Source of the DNA: Rheinheimera sp. D18
GTDB lineage: Bacteria; Pseudomonadota; Gammaproteobacteria; Enterobacterales; Alteromonadaceae
Assembly (NCBI RefSeq): GCF_004345025.1
Contig: NZ_CP037745.1
Span: 2,604,001 to 2,668,000, forward strand
DNA length: 64,000 nt
Reading direction: 5' to 3'
Shown here one piece after another: positions 10,042 through 21,883 of this stretch. The stretch's first letter is position 1. The number at the start of each line of letters is the position of its first letter. Below the pieces are notes generated by a model. It was not told where the DNA came from. It did no database searches and saw only the letters and a program-made list of their open reading frames with translations. Both the position numbers and the translations under genes were made by a program.

Positions 10042-10194
10042 TCTCCTGCTGTTGTTAGGTGAGTTTAGTCACACCATTAGAGCCTAAAGTACATATTAAG
10101 TTTAGTTACTGTTACCACTATAACGCTAATTGCTAACACTATGCTCGTAATGTTTTGTATAAAGATGTAGCCAAAACACCTTAGCCTAAAAACA

Positions 10195-10219
10195 AAAACC
10201 CCAGCAATGCTGGGGTTTT
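10195..10219 (-). terminator. Terminator of the groES-groEL operon
   Basis: A perfect 11-bp stem AAAACCCCAGC/GCTGGGGTTTT with an AAT loop just downstream of the groEL stop. On the reverse strand it ends in a T-run. Confidence 0.9.
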
Positions 10220-10244
10220 AAGTAAGTGATAACTTACCAACGGT

Positions 10245-11894
<1,650 letters not shown>

Positions 11895-11929
11895 TTACAT
11901 TTAGTTAATGCGTTATACGGTTCAAAAAA

Positions 11930-12220
11930 TTAATCCAGAATTACACCTAAGATATTGTCTTCTTTGGTGATCACGTATTCTTGACCATCAATTTTCTCAG
12001 TGCGCTCAACATAAGCGCCGAACAGTACTTTGTCGCCAACTTTAACGTCTAACGGTTTTACATCACCGCTCTCTAAAACGCGGCCATTGCCCACTGCAAC
12101 AACTTCACCACGAGTAGATTTCTCTGCTGAAGCGCCAGTTAGTACAATGCCACCAGCTGATTTGCTCTCAGCTTCTAAACGTTTGATGATGACACGGTCA
12201 TGTAATGGACGAATATTCAT
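11930..12220 (-). CDS. groS: Co-chaperonin GroES (10 kDa)
   Basis: The 96-aa lid subunit of the GroEL chamber. It begins [16 protein letters not shown] and contains the mobile loop (about residues 17-32, [14 protein letters not shown]) with the IVL GroEL-binding tripeptide. A strong Shine-Dalgarno (TAGGAG) precedes the ATG. Confidence 0.98.
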   Translation of the reverse strand: MNIRPLHDRVIIKRLEAESKSAGGIVLTGASAEKSTRGEVVAVGNGRVLESGDVKPLDVKVGDKVLFGAYVERTEKIDGQEYVITKEDNILGVILD

Positions 12221-12278
12221 GCTCTATCTCCTAAAGCTTCTTTGTGATTTAACATGGGTGTTAAATTGTGTGCTGCAT

Positions 12279-12307
12279 ATATGGGGTAACGCGAAAAAGA
12301 AACCAAG
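12279..12307 (-). promoter_or_regulatory. Heat-shock (sigma-32) type promoter of groES-groEL
   Basis: On the reverse strand, CTTGGT (12302-12307), a 15-bp spacer and CCCCATAT (12279-12286) match the sigma-32 consensus CTTGAA...CCCCATNT with two mismatches in the -35. It lies about 60 bp upstream of the groES start. No CIRCE inverted repeat was seen. Confidence 0.75.
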
Positions 12308-12510
12308 GGCTAAGGCTAAAATTTCTTAGTCTTTTGTTTAATAAATATTTATTTCAGCAGTTAGTGAAATAACCTGCGTAAATACAAGGTCTTTACTTAC
12401 ACGAAATTTATGACAAATAGAAAGCCAAGCCTCGGCTATTGTCGTATTCTGTAACTGAGCAATGTTGCACTACAGCTATGTAGGCGCGGTATATGAGGAA
12501 ATATAAGTAG

Positions 12511-14271
12511 ATGTTTAAAGTATTTGTTCTGCCATTTTTATTATGGTTTGCCTTAGCAGGGGCTGCACTCGCACAACAAAATTCAGTGCTCGATAGCTTA
12601 CTTAAGCCGACTGACAATTTTTTGCCTGTTGACCAAGCCTTTGAGTTTGATTTTATTCAGCAGGACAATGCATTAATTATCAGCTGGAACATTGCTGATA
12701 ACTACTATTTATACAAAGACAAAATTAAACTCGGCGGCATTGCGGTGAGTTTTTCTCACCCAACGTACCCTGCTAGTATGCAAATTGAAGATGAGTACTT
12801 TGGTGTAACTGATGTTTATTTTCATCAACTTACACTGCGTATTCCGTTAACTGACGTTAGCGAAGATGCAGTATTTAAAATTCAGTATATGGGCTGTGCC
12901 GAAGCAGGTCTTTGCTATCCGCCAGTCACTAAAGAAGTACCGCTATTATCGGTTACCCCCGCCAACGCGGCATCAACCAGCACGCCCTCAAGTTCGCTGC
13001 CAGCATCAAGCCAAAACCAACTGGCAGAGAAATTAACTGCGGGCGCCAGCATTGCTACCTTAGCAGGGTTCTTTTTATTGGGTATTGGTTTGGCCTTTAC
13101 GCCATGCGTATTCCCAATGTACCCAATTTTAACTAGCATTATTGTTGGCCAAGGTGCGGGTTTGTCCAATAAACGCGCCTTTACCTTATCGTTTTCTTAC
13201 GTGCAGGGTATGGCTATTACTTATTCATTACTTGGGCTAGTTATTGCTAGTTTAGGGATGAAATTTCAGGGCTATATGCAGCACCCTGCTGTACTAATTG
13301 TTGCCAGTATTATTTTTATTTTGTTAGCGCTGTCTATGTTTGGTGCATTTAATTTAAGCCTACCATCAAGCTGGCAAGAGAAAATTAGCAAGGTTAGTAA
13401 CAAGCAACAAGGTGGCTCACACAAAGGCACCTTTGTTATGGGCGCGCTGTCGGGTTTAATTGCATCACCGTGCACCACCGCACCGTTATCGGCAGCATTA
13501 TTGTATGTTGCCCAAAGCGGTGATTTACTGCTTGGTGCCATAACCTTATATATTTTAAGCCTAGGTATGGGCTTGCCATTATTATTGTTGGGCAGCTCAG
13601 GTGGCAAACTTTTGCCTAAAGCGGGTAACTGGATGAACGCGGTAAAATCGACCTTTGGCTTTTTGTTATTGGCCGTACCGCTTATTTTACTTGACCGTAT
13701 GTTGCCGTTTAGCTATGTATTGGCCGCGGGGTCATTATTAGCATTGGCGTTCGTTATCTACATATACCGGGTGCTCTTTAGCCTGCAAAATTCCAGCGCG
13801 AAGGCGATACTGTTAATTATTGGTCAACTGCTTATGGTCGCTATCTTGTATTTAAACATGCAGCATTGGTGGCCAGCGCCAGCAACCTCAACTACCGCAA
13901 CACAAACACAAAGCACAGGTTTTGAGTTGGTTACTAGCTTAGAACAACTACAACAAAAAGTAGCCAATAGTGATGGCCGCTACACTATGGTCGACCTGTA
14001 CGCAGATTGGTGCATTGCCTGTAAAGAATTTGAGCACTTAACTTTTCCTAAACCTGAAGTTCAGGCGCAGATGCAAAACATGCAATTACTAAAGGTTGAT
14101 GTCACTAAAAACACCCTTAAAGATCAAGCCGTGTTGGAACACTACCAAGTGTTAGGCTTACCAACTTTGCTATTTTTCAGCCCAGACGGTACCGACCTAA
14201 CTCAGGCTCGCGTAACTGGTTTTAAAAACGCCAGCGAATTTTCCGCACACTTACAACAACTGCAACAGTAA
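12511..14271 (+). CDS. dsbD: Thiol:disulfide interchange protein DsbD
   Basis: Inner-membrane protein that passes reducing power from cytoplasmic thioredoxin to periplasmic DsbC/DsbG and cytochrome c maturation. The 586-aa product has a signal peptide (1-21), a periplasmic alpha domain with the cysteine pair in MGCAEAGLCYPP, an eight-helix membrane domain with FTPCVFPMYP and ASPCTTAP cysteines, and a C-terminal thioredoxin domain with WCIAC. All six active cysteines are present. It is divergent from groES. Confidence 0.95.
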   Translation: MFKVFVLPFLLWFALAGAALAQQNSVLDSLLKPTDNFLPVDQAFEFDFIQQDNALIISWNIADNYYLYKDKIKLGGIAVSFSHPTYPASMQIEDEYFGVTDVYFHQLTLRIPLTDVSEDAVFKIQYMGCAEAGLCYPPVTKEVPLLSVTPANAASTSTPSSSLPASSQNQLAEKLTAGASIATLAGFFLLGIGLAFTPCVFPMYPILTSIIVGQGAGLSNKRAFTLSFSYVQGMAITYSLLGLVIASLGMKFQGYMQHPAVLIVASIIFILLALSMFGAFNLSLPSSWQEKISKVSNKQQGGSHKGTFVMGALSGLIASPCTTAPLSAALLYVAQSGDLLLGAITLYILSLGMGLPLLLLGSSGGKLLPKAGNWMNAVKSTFGFLLLAVPLILLDRMLPFSYVLAAGSLLALAFVIYIYRVLFSLQNSSAKAILLIIGQLLMVAILYLNMQHWWPAPATSTTATQTQSTGFELVTSLEQLQQKVANSDGRYTMVDLYADWCIACKEFEHLTFPKPEVQAQMQNMQLLKVDVTKNTLKDQAVLEHYQVLGLPTLLFFSPDGTDLTQARVTGFKNASEFSAHLQQLQQ

Positions 14272-14275
14272 GCAG

Positions 14276-14318
14276 ATCGCGGTGTTTCTTTGCCAACGCC
14301 GCGACCTTTTCTTGTCTT
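14276..14318 (+). terminator. Probable terminator of dsbD
   Basis: A stem TCGCGGTG/CGCCGCGA (one G-U pair) with a 15-nt loop, followed by CCTTTTCTT. It is just after the dsbD stop. The loop is long and the T-run short, so strength is uncertain. Confidence 0.5.
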
Positions 14319-14491
14319 TCTGGCTGATAAGACCAGTATTTTGCTGCGATTTGTCACGATTTCACTATAATAAGGCGCTATTGTTAAGCTAACGGCTTTG
14401 TTGCAGTATGTTTTTACTACGCAAATACGGTTAAACCCTAGCTTTAGCAAGGTTTAGCCGAATTAAAACAATTAGTGGGAATTACGCACCG

Positions 14492-14944
14492 ATGGCGGCA
14501 ACTTATCGAATTTTAGTTTTAAATGGCCCTAACTTAAATATGTTAGGTGTGCGCGAACCTGAAGTATATGGTTCGGCTACTTTGCAAGATATTATTACCG
14601 ACCTGACGGAACAGGCAGCAGCGAAAGATGTCAAACTCACACATTTACAATCTAACGCTGAACACGAACTAGTGAATGCCATTCAACAAAGTTTAGGGCA
14701 ACAAGACTATATTCTGATTAACCCGGGTGCATTTACCCACACTAGTGTGGCTATTCGTGATGCGCTGCTGGCTGTGGCTATTCCGTTTATTGAAGTACAT
14801 TTATCTAATGTGTATGCCCGCGAAAGTTTTCGCCGGCACTCGTATTTATCTGATATCGCCAAAGGGGTGATCTGCGGTCTGGGGGCCAAAGGTTACCACT
14901 ATGCTTTAGACTCGGCGGTAGCAGTTTTGAAAACAACCAAATAG
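14492..14944 (+). CDS. aroQ: Type II 3-dehydroquinate dehydratase
   Basis: Third step of the shikimate pathway. The 150-aa product shows [17 protein letters not shown] (catalytic Tyr region), [17 protein letters not shown] and [17 protein letters not shown], with the catalytic Arg and His in place. It is 25 bp ahead of accB, the common aroQ-accB-accC arrangement. Confidence 0.96.
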   Translation: MAATYRILVLNGPNLNMLGVREPEVYGSATLQDIITDLTEQAAAKDVKLTHLQSNAEHELVNAIQQSLGQQDYILINPGAFTHTSVAIRDALLAVAIPFIEVHLSNVYARESFRRHSYLSDIAKGVICGLGAKGYHYALDSAVAVLKTTK

Positions 14945-14969
14945 TAATAACTAAATCAGGCTAAAAGAC

Positions 14970-15425
14970 ATGGATATTAGAAAGATTAAAAAATTGATCG
15001 AGCTGTTAGAAGAGTCAGGTATTTCTGAGCTTGAGATCACCGAAGGTGAAGAGTCAGTACGCATCAGCCGTAACGGCCCTGCACAGCATTACGCGCCAAT
15101 GCAACATTATGCACCAATGCCACAACAAGCAATGCCAGCGCCTGTTGCACCAGCGGCTATTGCAGCAGTAGATGCACCAAAAGTAATAAGCGGCCACGTG
15201 GTTAAATCACCCATGGTTGGTTCGTTCTACCGAGCGGCATCACCAACGGCTAAAGCCTTTGTTGAAGTGGGCCAAACAGTTAAAGTAGGCGATACTTTGT
15301 GTATTGTAGAAGCAATGAAGATGATGAACCAAATCCAGTCTGATAAGGCCGGTGTGGTAAAAGAAATTCTGCTTGAAAACGGCGAGCCGGTTGAGTTTGA
15401 CCAGCCTCTCTTTGTGATTGAATAA
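14970..15425 (+). CDS. accB: Biotin carboxyl carrier protein of acetyl-CoA carboxylase
   Basis: Carries the biotin that moves CO2 to acetyl-CoA in fatty acid synthesis. The 151-aa protein has the N-terminal [15 protein letters not shown] helix, a Pro/Ala-rich linker with a short repeat ([12 protein letters not shown]), and a biotinyl domain with EAMKMMNQI (biotinylated Lys). It is followed 16 bp later by accC. Confidence 0.97.
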   Translation: MDIRKIKKLIELLEESGISELEITEGEESVRISRNGPAQHYAPMQHYAPMPQQAMPAPVAPAAIAAVDAPKVISGHVVKSPMVGSFYRAASPTAKAFVEVGQTVKVGDTLCIVEAMKMMNQIQSDKAGVVKEILLENGEPVEFDQPLFVIE

Positions 15426-15441
15426 CGCAAAAGGCAGACTG

Positions 15442-16785
15442 ATGCTAGAAAAAGTACTGATTGCCAATCGCGGCGAAATTGCACTACGTATTTTACGCGC
15501 GTGCAAAGAGCTGGGCATAAAAACGGTTGCTGTACACTCTACCGTAGACCGTAATTTAAAACACGTGTTGCTGGCCGACGAAACCATTTGTATTGGTCCG
15601 GCCGCTTCACCACTGAGTTATTTAAATATTCCTGCACTTATTGCTGCGGCTGAAATAACCAATGCTCAAGCTATTCACCCAGGTTATGGCTTTTTAGCTG
15701 AGCGTGCCGACTTTGCACAACAAGTAGAAGAAAGTGGCTTAATTTTTATTGGCCCACGTCCAGAGTCTATTCGCACTATGGGCGATAAAGTTGCGGCTAT
15801 TGAAGCAATGAAAAAGGCTGGTGTACCTTGCGTACCGGGTTCAGACGGCGCAGTAGGCGACGATGCCGAAACTAATATGGCAATTGCTAAACGTATTGGC
15901 TATCCGCTTATTGTTAAAGCCTCAGGCGGCGGCGGTGGTCGTGGTATGCGTGTAGTGCGTAGCGAAGCCGATTTAGTTACCTCAATTGAAATGACTAAAG
16001 CTGAAGCGAAAGCCGCATTTGGTAACGACATGGTGTACATGGAGAAGTTTTTGGAAAATCCACGCCACGTTGAAATTCAAATATTAGCTGATGGTCAAGG
16101 CAACGCTATTCATTTAGGTGAACGCGACTGTTCAATGCAACGTCGCCACCAAAAAGTGGTGGAAGAAGCGCCAGCACCAGGTATTACTGATGAACTGCGA
16201 AACTTTATTGGTGAGCGCTGTGTGTCTGCCTGTAAAGTAATGAATTATCGCGGCGCCGGTACCTTTGAGTTTTTATTTGAAAACGGTGAGTTTTTCTTTA
16301 TTGAGATGAACACCCGAATCCAGGTAGAGCACCCAATTACGGAAATGATAACCGGTGTTGACCTAATTAAAGAACAGCTACGTATTGCTTCTGGCATGCC
16401 ACTGACGATTAAACAAGAAGATATTGTCATTCGCGGCCATGCTATTGAATGTCGTATTAACGCTGAAGATGCAAAAACCTTTATGCCATCACCAGGTAAA
16501 ATTACTCGGTTTCATCCACCAGGTGGTAATGGCATTCGCTGGGATTCGCATATCTATGCCGATTACACCGTACCACCAAACTACGATTCAATGGTCGGTA
16601 AGTTAATTACCTATGGTGAAACCCGCGATATCGCTATTGCGCGCATGCGTAATGCGTTAGATGAATTGCTAGTAGAAGGTATTAAAACCAATATCGAATT
16701 GCATAAAGACATTATGCGCGATGAAGGCTTCTGTAAAGGCGGCACTAATATTCATTACTTAGAACATAAACTAGGTATCAATTAA
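15442..16785 (+). CDS. accC: Biotin carboxylase subunit of acetyl-CoA carboxylase
   Basis: ATP-grasp enzyme that carboxylates the biotin on AccB. The ATG at 15442 gives 447 aa beginning [20 protein letters not shown], which is the normal N-terminus; eight upstream in-frame codons are unlikely to be used. Motifs include [14 protein letters not shown] (glycine-rich ATP loop), [15 protein letters not shown] and [13 protein letters not shown]. It is cotranscribed with accB and ends before a terminator. Confidence 0.97.
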   Translation: MLEKVLIANRGEIALRILRACKELGIKTVAVHSTVDRNLKHVLLADETICIGPAASPLSYLNIPALIAAAEITNAQAIHPGYGFLAERADFAQQVEESGLIFIGPRPESIRTMGDKVAAIEAMKKAGVPCVPGSDGAVGDDAETNMAIAKRIGYPLIVKASGGGGGRGMRVVRSEADLVTSIEMTKAEAKAAFGNDMVYMEKFLENPRHVEIQILADGQGNAIHLGERDCSMQRRHQKVVEEAPAPGITDELRNFIGERCVSACKVMNYRGAGTFEFLFENGEFFFIEMNTRIQVEHPITEMITGVDLIKEQLRIASGMPLTIKQEDIVIRGHAIECRINAEDAKTFMPSPGKITRFHPPGGNGIRWDSHIYADYTVPPNYDSMVGKLITYGETRDIAIARMRNALDELLVEGIKTNIELHKDIMRDEGFCKGGTNIHYLEHKLGIN

Positions 16786-16801
16786 GTATTTGCCACAGAT
16801 T

Positions 16802-16826
16802 AAAAGGCCGCATTTGCGGCCTTTTT
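16802..16826 (+). terminator. Terminator of accB-accC
   Basis: The stem AAAAGGCCGCA with loop TTT and arm GCGGCCTTTTT is followed by GCTAT. It closes the aroQ-accB-accC unit and lies 37 bp before prmA. Confidence 0.9.
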
Positions 16827-16862
16827 GCTATAATACGCAAAATTTTTACTAGCGAGACTACT

Positions 16863-17747
16863 ATGCCTTGGATCCAATTGCGCGTTACAACTACTGAACA
16901 AAAGGCAGAACAAGTTAGCGATATGCTAATGGGCTGGGGCGCTCAAGCTGTTAGTTTTGTTGATGCCCACGACACGCCTATTTACGAACCTATGCCCGGC
17001 GAAGTTATTTATTGGACAAATACCATAGTGGTGGGTTTGTTTGATGCCGAGCATCCAATGGACAAGGTCGTAAAGCAGTTAGAACAAGTGGCGTTTTTTA
17101 AGCAGGGCGTAGAATATAAGCTAGAGCAATTAGAAGACAAAGACTGGGAACGTGAGTGGATGGATAACTTTCATCCAATTAAATTTGGTCAGCGTTTATG
17201 GGTTTGTCCAAGCTGGCGTGATATCCCCGACCCAACTGCAGTTAACGTAATGCTTGACCCAGGCTTAGCCTTTGGCACCGGCACCCACCCTACCACAGCG
17301 CTTTGTATGCAATGGTTAGATGCCACAATAAAACCCGAGCAAACCGTCGTCGACTTTGGCTGTGGCTCAGGCATTTTAGGCATTGCCGCATTAAAGCTAG
17401 GCGCAAAACGGGTGGTCGGTGTCGATATTGACCCGCAAGCGATTGAAGCTAGCACAGCTAATGCCAAGCGCAATAACGTGGATGGCCAAATAGAGCTTTA
17501 CCTGCCGAAGGATCAACCCAGTGATTTTCAAGCTGATGTGGTAGTCGCTAATATTTTAGCCGGGCCATTAGCTGAATTAAAACACGTTATTAGTGCTTAT
17601 GTAAAACCCAACGGGGTGCTGGCATTGTCAGGTATTTTAGAAAGCCAAGCCGATAGTGTAATGGCCGCTTATGCAGATGAGTTTAGTTTTGACCCCATTG
17701 CGGTGCAAGACGAATGGGTGCGCCTAAGCGCACGCAAGCACAGCTAA
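16863..17747 (+). CDS. prmA: Ribosomal protein L11 methyltransferase
   Basis: SAM-dependent enzyme that trimethylates ribosomal protein L11. The 294-aa product starts [20 protein letters not shown] and contains [14 protein letters not shown], the SAM loop [15 protein letters not shown] and [10 protein letters not shown]. Synteny after accC is typical for gammaproteobacteria. Confidence 0.96.
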   Translation: MPWIQLRVTTTEQKAEQVSDMLMGWGAQAVSFVDAHDTPIYEPMPGEVIYWTNTIVVGLFDAEHPMDKVVKQLEQVAFFKQGVEYKLEQLEDKDWEREWMDNFHPIKFGQRLWVCPSWRDIPDPTAVNVMLDPGLAFGTGTHPTTALCMQWLDATIKPEQTVVDFGCGSGILGIAALKLGAKRVVGVDIDPQAIEASTANAKRNNVDGQIELYLPKDQPSDFQADVVVANILAGPLAELKHVISAYVKPNGVLALSGILESQADSVMAAYADEFSFDPIAVQDEWVRLSARKHS

Positions 17748-17760
17748 TATTTACCTATAT

Positions 17761-18414
17761 TTATAATGCCGCCAGAAATCGTGTGCTGCGCGGCAGATAG
17801 TAATTATCGTGGTCGAGCGAAACTAACACCGTGCTCGCGCGGCCGACTATTTCAGCTCGTGGTACAAAGCCAATTACCCGAGAGTCGGCGCTGTTGTCAC
17901 GGTTATCTCCCAACACTAAATAATGCTCTGCTGGCACAGTTACTGGCGCAAAACTATCTCGCCCACTAGAAAACGCGGCTAATTTCACACTATGCTGGAT
18001 ATTGTCTAACTGCTCATTCAGCAACACACTATTGTCATCCTCGTTAGCATTAGGTTGCGAATACACTAAGCGTTGGCCGTTAATGGTCAGCACATTATTG
18101 TGCATAGCGATGACGTCACCCGGTATACCAATAACGCGTTTAACCAGCCGGTTGTTGGCAGCTTTTGAGACAAAGATCACGATATCGCCACGTTCAGGAT
18201 CAGCGAGTTTTAGTAAAGACGTTGTAGTAAAGGGCACGCGTAGATCATAGGCCATTTTGTTAACTAGCAGACGATCGCCTATTTGAATGGTGGGTTGCAT
18301 TGAGCCTGACGGTACATCGTTCCAGTCAGCGACAGCACTTCTGAACATAAACATTAAGGCTAAAAATATAATAACACTGCGGTTATCACGCCACAGCTGT
18401 TGCAGTTTGTTCAT
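17761..18414 (-). CDS. lepB: Signal peptidase I
   Basis: Membrane serine protease that removes Sec signal peptides. The 217-aa protein has one N-terminal membrane segment (about 13-26), the catalytic Ser38 in PSGSMQPTI, Lys92 in RLVKRVIGIPGD and the box GDNRDNSADSR. It is shorter than the E. coli enzyme and has one membrane segment; it may be a second, S26-type paralogue rather than the main LepB, which usually sits beside lepA and rnc. Confidence 0.88.
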   Translation of the reverse strand: MNKLQQLWRDNRSVIIFLALMFMFRSAVADWNDVPSGSMQPTIQIGDRLLVNKMAYDLRVPFTTTSLLKLADPERGDIVIFVSKAANNRLVKRVIGIPGDVIAMHNNVLTINGQRLVYSQPNANEDDNSVLLNEQLDNIQHSVKLAAFSSGRDSFAPVTVPAEHYLVLGDNRDNSADSRVIGFVPRAEIVGRASTVLVSLDHDNYYLPRSTRFLAAL

Positions 18415-18581
18415 GTCTTACTCCATTAAGTTAGCTTTTGCTATGACCTTAATGGCTATATTAGGTTCACATTACGTCCATTTATTGGGCTTGTTACCGG
18501 CGTCCATGCCGGTCCGTTTGGTTTAGCGTAAGCTCGCTGAAACCTGCGGTGTTACGCAATACCTGTACCCAACTTACATAA

Positions 18582-19169
18582 TTAGAAGGTGTACTGAATA
18601 CCCACGCTGACGTAGTCAACCTTGGTATCAAAGTTATCGATATCGGCCAAGATACCAATTTCATCGCGGTCAAATTTCACATCAAACCGAGTGTAATCTA
18701 AACGTAAGTCTAAGTTTTTACTTAACGCATAAGACATACCTACACCGTAAAACAAATCTGAACCATCAACATCTGCCTTGTCATCTGTTGCACTAATATC
18801 GGCTTTCCACCAAACATTACCACCTTGCGCATATAGCGTAAAACGCTCGCCAAGCGGCAGGCCAGCTTTTAATGCTAAAGTGTAACCATCCAGTTCAGTA
18901 TTAAAAATATTATTGCCGTATTGACCAAAATCGATATAACCGGCTTCTAAAGAAAACGCTTGATTAAACTGCGCACCGACAAAAAGACGCGAGGCGTTAT
19001 CTTCTTTATCAAAATCTTGGTCATCACCATCAACGTTGAGTAAGCCGTACGCAGCACCGACATAGATGCCAACATGGTCAACTTCGTCATTATTAGGCGC
19101 GGCAAAAGCATAGGTAGAAGACAATAAAAATGAAGATACGGTTAGGGCGGCTAAATAATGTTTTTTCAT
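18582..19169 (-). CDS. Outer-membrane beta-barrel protein
   Basis: A 195-aa protein with a signal peptide (1-23, ending AFAAP), an OmpA/OmpX-like pattern of alternating hydrophobic strands, repeated acidic loops (DGDDQDFDKED, DDKADVDGSD), and a C-terminal YVSVGIQYTF ending in Phe, as required by the BAM complex. Likely an 8-strand porin-like barrel. The ligand is unknown. It is monocistronic. Confidence 0.8.
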   Translation of the reverse strand: MKKHYLAALTVSSFLLSSTYAFAAPNNDEVDHVGIYVGAAYGLLNVDGDDQDFDKEDNASRLFVGAQFNQAFSLEAGYIDFGQYGNNIFNTELDGYTLALKAGLPLGERFTLYAQGGNVWWKADISATDDKADVDGSDLFYGVGMSYALSKNLDLRLDYTRFDVKFDRDEIGILADIDNFDTKVDYVSVGIQYTF

Positions 19170-19446
19170 TGTAAGCTCCGTGAAATCAAATAATTAAAAA
19201 TAAGCGTTAGCTTGGGTTTCACGTTAAAGTGTTACAAGCTTTATGCCACTTATACGGGAAAAATAAAAAACATTAAAATCAATAGGTTAAGTGCAAATCA
19301 TCTTTGTAAGTTATTAACCAATACGCGTTAAAATTGTAACACTCACATTACAACAAGAAAAACTTACACACTTAATAATAAACAAGAAACGGGCAGATCG
19401 TAGGTAAATGTGGGGGGTTATGCGGAAGATTAGCGGTTAACTTTTA
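19170..19446. other. AT-rich intergenic region without a recognised feature
   Basis: This 277-bp gap between the barrel gene and the hybrid kinase is AT-rich. It must hold the promoter of the barrel gene, but I see no clear operator, terminator or RNA gene in it. Confidence 0.4.
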
Positions 19447-21426
19447 TTATTCATAACAGCCTTTTACCAAATTACTTAGCATGTGTTTAGTCACCGGTTT
19501 TAGCAAACTCTGCTGCACAATGGCCGGCTTAGCATCACTTTCCTCAACGTTTTGCCCACTTATTATCACAATAACGTTATCCGCGTCGCTCTGTTCAATA
19601 CGCTGCACTAATTGCCAACCGGAGCTATCTGGCAAACCCATATCCAGTAAAATTCTATCGAAGTGATCATGCTGCGCCAATATCTGTAAGCATTGTGCCG
19701 CACTGTGCGCCAGTGTTACCTTAACGCCTAAACTTTCTAACAATAGCTGTAATAGCTGCGCCGCTTCAATATCGTCCTCTACCACTAAAAACTGCAGCTC
19801 TACGCCTATGTTAGCGATTGGTGTTAATGCTACTTCAGGTTCAGCTGCTACTAGATAACGCTTTAATACGCTATACAGCTGCTTTTTCGTTACTGGCTTA
19901 TACAACAGCTCAGTAAAACCAATATCGGACAGTTGCTGATGAATGCCTTTGGCCATAGTCGCCGTTAGTGCCACTATCGGTTGCCTATAACCCAGCTTGC
20001 GAATATCAGTTGTGGCTTGTTTGCCGTCGACTACCGGCATATGTAAATCCATTAAAATTAAGTTGTAATGGCTCTGTGACGCCAACTTAGCTTTAACTCT
20101 CTCAATCGCTTCGGCGCCATTTCTAGCGTAACTTACTGTAGCGCCGGTGGCGCTAACCCAGTGCCCTGCCAGTTTACGCAAATCAGCGAGATCATCGACG
20201 ATTAATACCTCACCGGTTAATTGCAGTTTTTCGCCGGTTTCTTGCGGTTCGCTATATGTTAGCTCAGCATTAAATTGGCTAAGGTTAACGTCAGTTAAAT
20301 CACCGGGGTTAATTGAGAACGTAAAGATGCTGCCTTTACCTTCTTCAGAGGTAACATCGATGCTACCGCCCATATGCTGAATAAGTTCAGCAGATATCGC
20401 CAAGCCTAACCCTGCGCCACCTTTCTTGCGAGTAAACATATCTTCTATTTGCATAAAAGGTACAAAGATATCTTTTAACCGCTTAGCGGGTATACCAACA
20501 CCGGTATCGGTGATCCGAAAGAACAGCATTTGCTGCTCGACTTGCTGTTGCAGCCAAACCTCAACTTTAATGCTACCCGCGTCAGTAAACTTTATTGCGT
20601 TATAAATCAAATTTATCAGCACCTGACGCAAACGCGTACCATCGGCGATAATCGTATCCGGTAGCGCGGTTAGCGCTGTTACGTCAAACTGCAAGCCGTT
20701 ATCTATAGCGGTAACATTTAATAAGGTGTAAATATCAATTAACAGATGCCGCAAGGCAATAATTTCTGGCCGTAGCTCTAATTTATTTGCGGTTATTTTT
20801 GATAAATCCAACACGTCATTTAACAAGCTGAGCAAATGTTTACCGTTGTTAAGAATAATATTTAGTTCTGGCCGTGCTTCTAACGCGCTATCGGATTCTA
20901 ACAATAATTCGGTATAGCCTAAAATGGATGATAGTGGCGTACGTAGCTCATGGCTTAGGTGGGCTAAAAATCGGTCTTTTGAGCGGCTATCTGTTTCAAG
21001 TTGTAACCTGTTGATCCGCTCCAGCTCATACTCGCGGCGGCTTAGAGCATAACGTATTGCTCTGGCAAAGCGTGCCTCACTTAGCTCACTTTTAACTAAA
21101 AAATCTGCCGCGCCATATTCTAATGCCTGTAAATCTAGCTGCTTATCGGGCTGGCCAGTTAGCATAATAATTGGCGTTGATACGCCAGCATTTATGGCCT
21201 TTTTAAGTAGCGATAAACCAGTATCGGCATCAAGCTGGTAATCTAACAAGCACACATCAAAGTGGCCTTCAGTTAGCTTTTGTAAACCTTCGGCCGAGCT
21301 TTTAACCCAGGTTAATTGGCTATCTAACGCGGTTAAGTCATCAAGATGACCACGAGTAAGGATATAGTCATCTTCATCATCTTCAACCAGCAAAATTTTT
21401 GCTTGTTTAACCGCAGTCTTAGTCAT
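19447..21426 (-). CDS. Hybrid histidine kinase with three receiver domains
   Basis: A 659-aa soluble signalling protein. Order of domains: receiver 1 (about 10-125, Asp62 in LLDYQLD), HisKA (H-box FLAHLSHELRTPLSS, His159), HATPase (about 265-385, with DTGVGIP and GAGLGLAI), receiver 2 (about 415-530, LILMDLHMP) and receiver 3 (about 545-655, ILLDMGLP). It has no membrane segment and no HPt domain, so phosphate must pass to another protein. The last 8 bp of the upstream response-regulator gene overlap its start, showing tight coupling within the leftward cluster 24951-19447. Confidence 0.9.
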   Translation of the reverse strand: MTKTAVKQAKILLVEDDEDDYILTRGHLDDLTALDSQLTWVKSSAEGLQKLTEGHFDVCLLDYQLDADTGLSLLKKAINAGVSTPIIMLTGQPDKQLDLQALEYGAADFLVKSELSEARFARAIRYALSRREYELERINRLQLETDSRSKDRFLAHLSHELRTPLSSILGYTELLLESDSALEARPELNIILNNGKHLLSLLNDVLDLSKITANKLELRPEIIALRHLLIDIYTLLNVTAIDNGLQFDVTALTALPDTIIADGTRLRQVLINLIYNAIKFTDAGSIKVEVWLQQQVEQQMLFFRITDTGVGIPAKRLKDIFVPFMQIEDMFTRKKGGAGLGLAISAELIQHMGGSIDVTSEEGKGSIFTFSINPGDLTDVNLSQFNAELTYSEPQETGEKLQLTGEVLIVDDLADLRKLAGHWVSATGATVSYARNGAEAIERVKAKLASQSHYNLILMDLHMPVVDGKQATTDIRKLGYRQPIVALTATMAKGIHQQLSDIGFTELLYKPVTKKQLYSVLKRYLVAAEPEVALTPIANIGVELQFLVVEDDIEAAQLLQLLLESLGVKVTLAHSAAQCLQILAQHDHFDRILLDMGLPDSSGWQLVQRIEQSDADNVIVIISGQNVEESDAKPAIVQQSLLKPVTKHMLSNLVKGCYE

Positions 21427-21880
21427 CGTGATGTTCGGGTAACTCTACAAATTCGACCCAGTACTTACCTAAAGTACGCATTAAATCGACCAAGCCGTCA
21501 AAATTTACCGGTTTAGTGATGTATGAAGCTGCACCTAAATTATAGCCTCGGACCATATCTTCCTCTTGCTTTGACGTGGTTAAAATAACCACTGGAATAC
21601 CACGCAAGCGCTCATCGCTTTTAATATTCCGTAGTGCTTCTCGGCCATCCATTCGCGGCATATTAAGATCTAACAAAATTAAACTAGGCCGCGGGCAAGG
21701 CTCATCTGAGGCATATTTACCTTCTTTGCGCAGGTATTCAAGCAGTTCTACGCCGTCCTCCACGCAATATAGGGAATTAAGTACCCGGCTTTCGCGCAAT
21801 GCATCTTGGGTTAGTAACCGGTCATCTTCATCATCGTCGGCCATTAAAATCGTAATAGCGCGTGCTTTGCTAAGTGGCAT
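21419..21880 (-). CDS. Single-domain response regulator (Rcp1-like)
   Basis: A 153-aa CheY-fold receiver with no output domain. The acidic pocket is MADDDEDDR, the phosphorylation site Asp71 in LLDLNMPRMDG, Thr in VVILTTS and Lys in ITKPVNFDG. The longer loop before Asp71 is typical of Rcp1-type receivers that pair with phytochrome- or CHASE-type kinases. It follows the CHASE3 kinase by 3 bp and overlaps the hybrid kinase by 8 bp, so it is the likely partner of one of them. Confidence 0.9.
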   Translation of the reverse strand: MPLSKARAITILMADDDEDDRLLTQDALRESRVLNSLYCVEDGVELLEYLRKEGKYASDEPCPRPSLILLDLNMPRMDGREALRNIKSDERLRGIPVVILTTSKQEEDMVRGYNLGAASYITKPVNFDGLVDLMRTLGKYWVEFVELPEHHDD

Positions 21881-21883
21881 TAT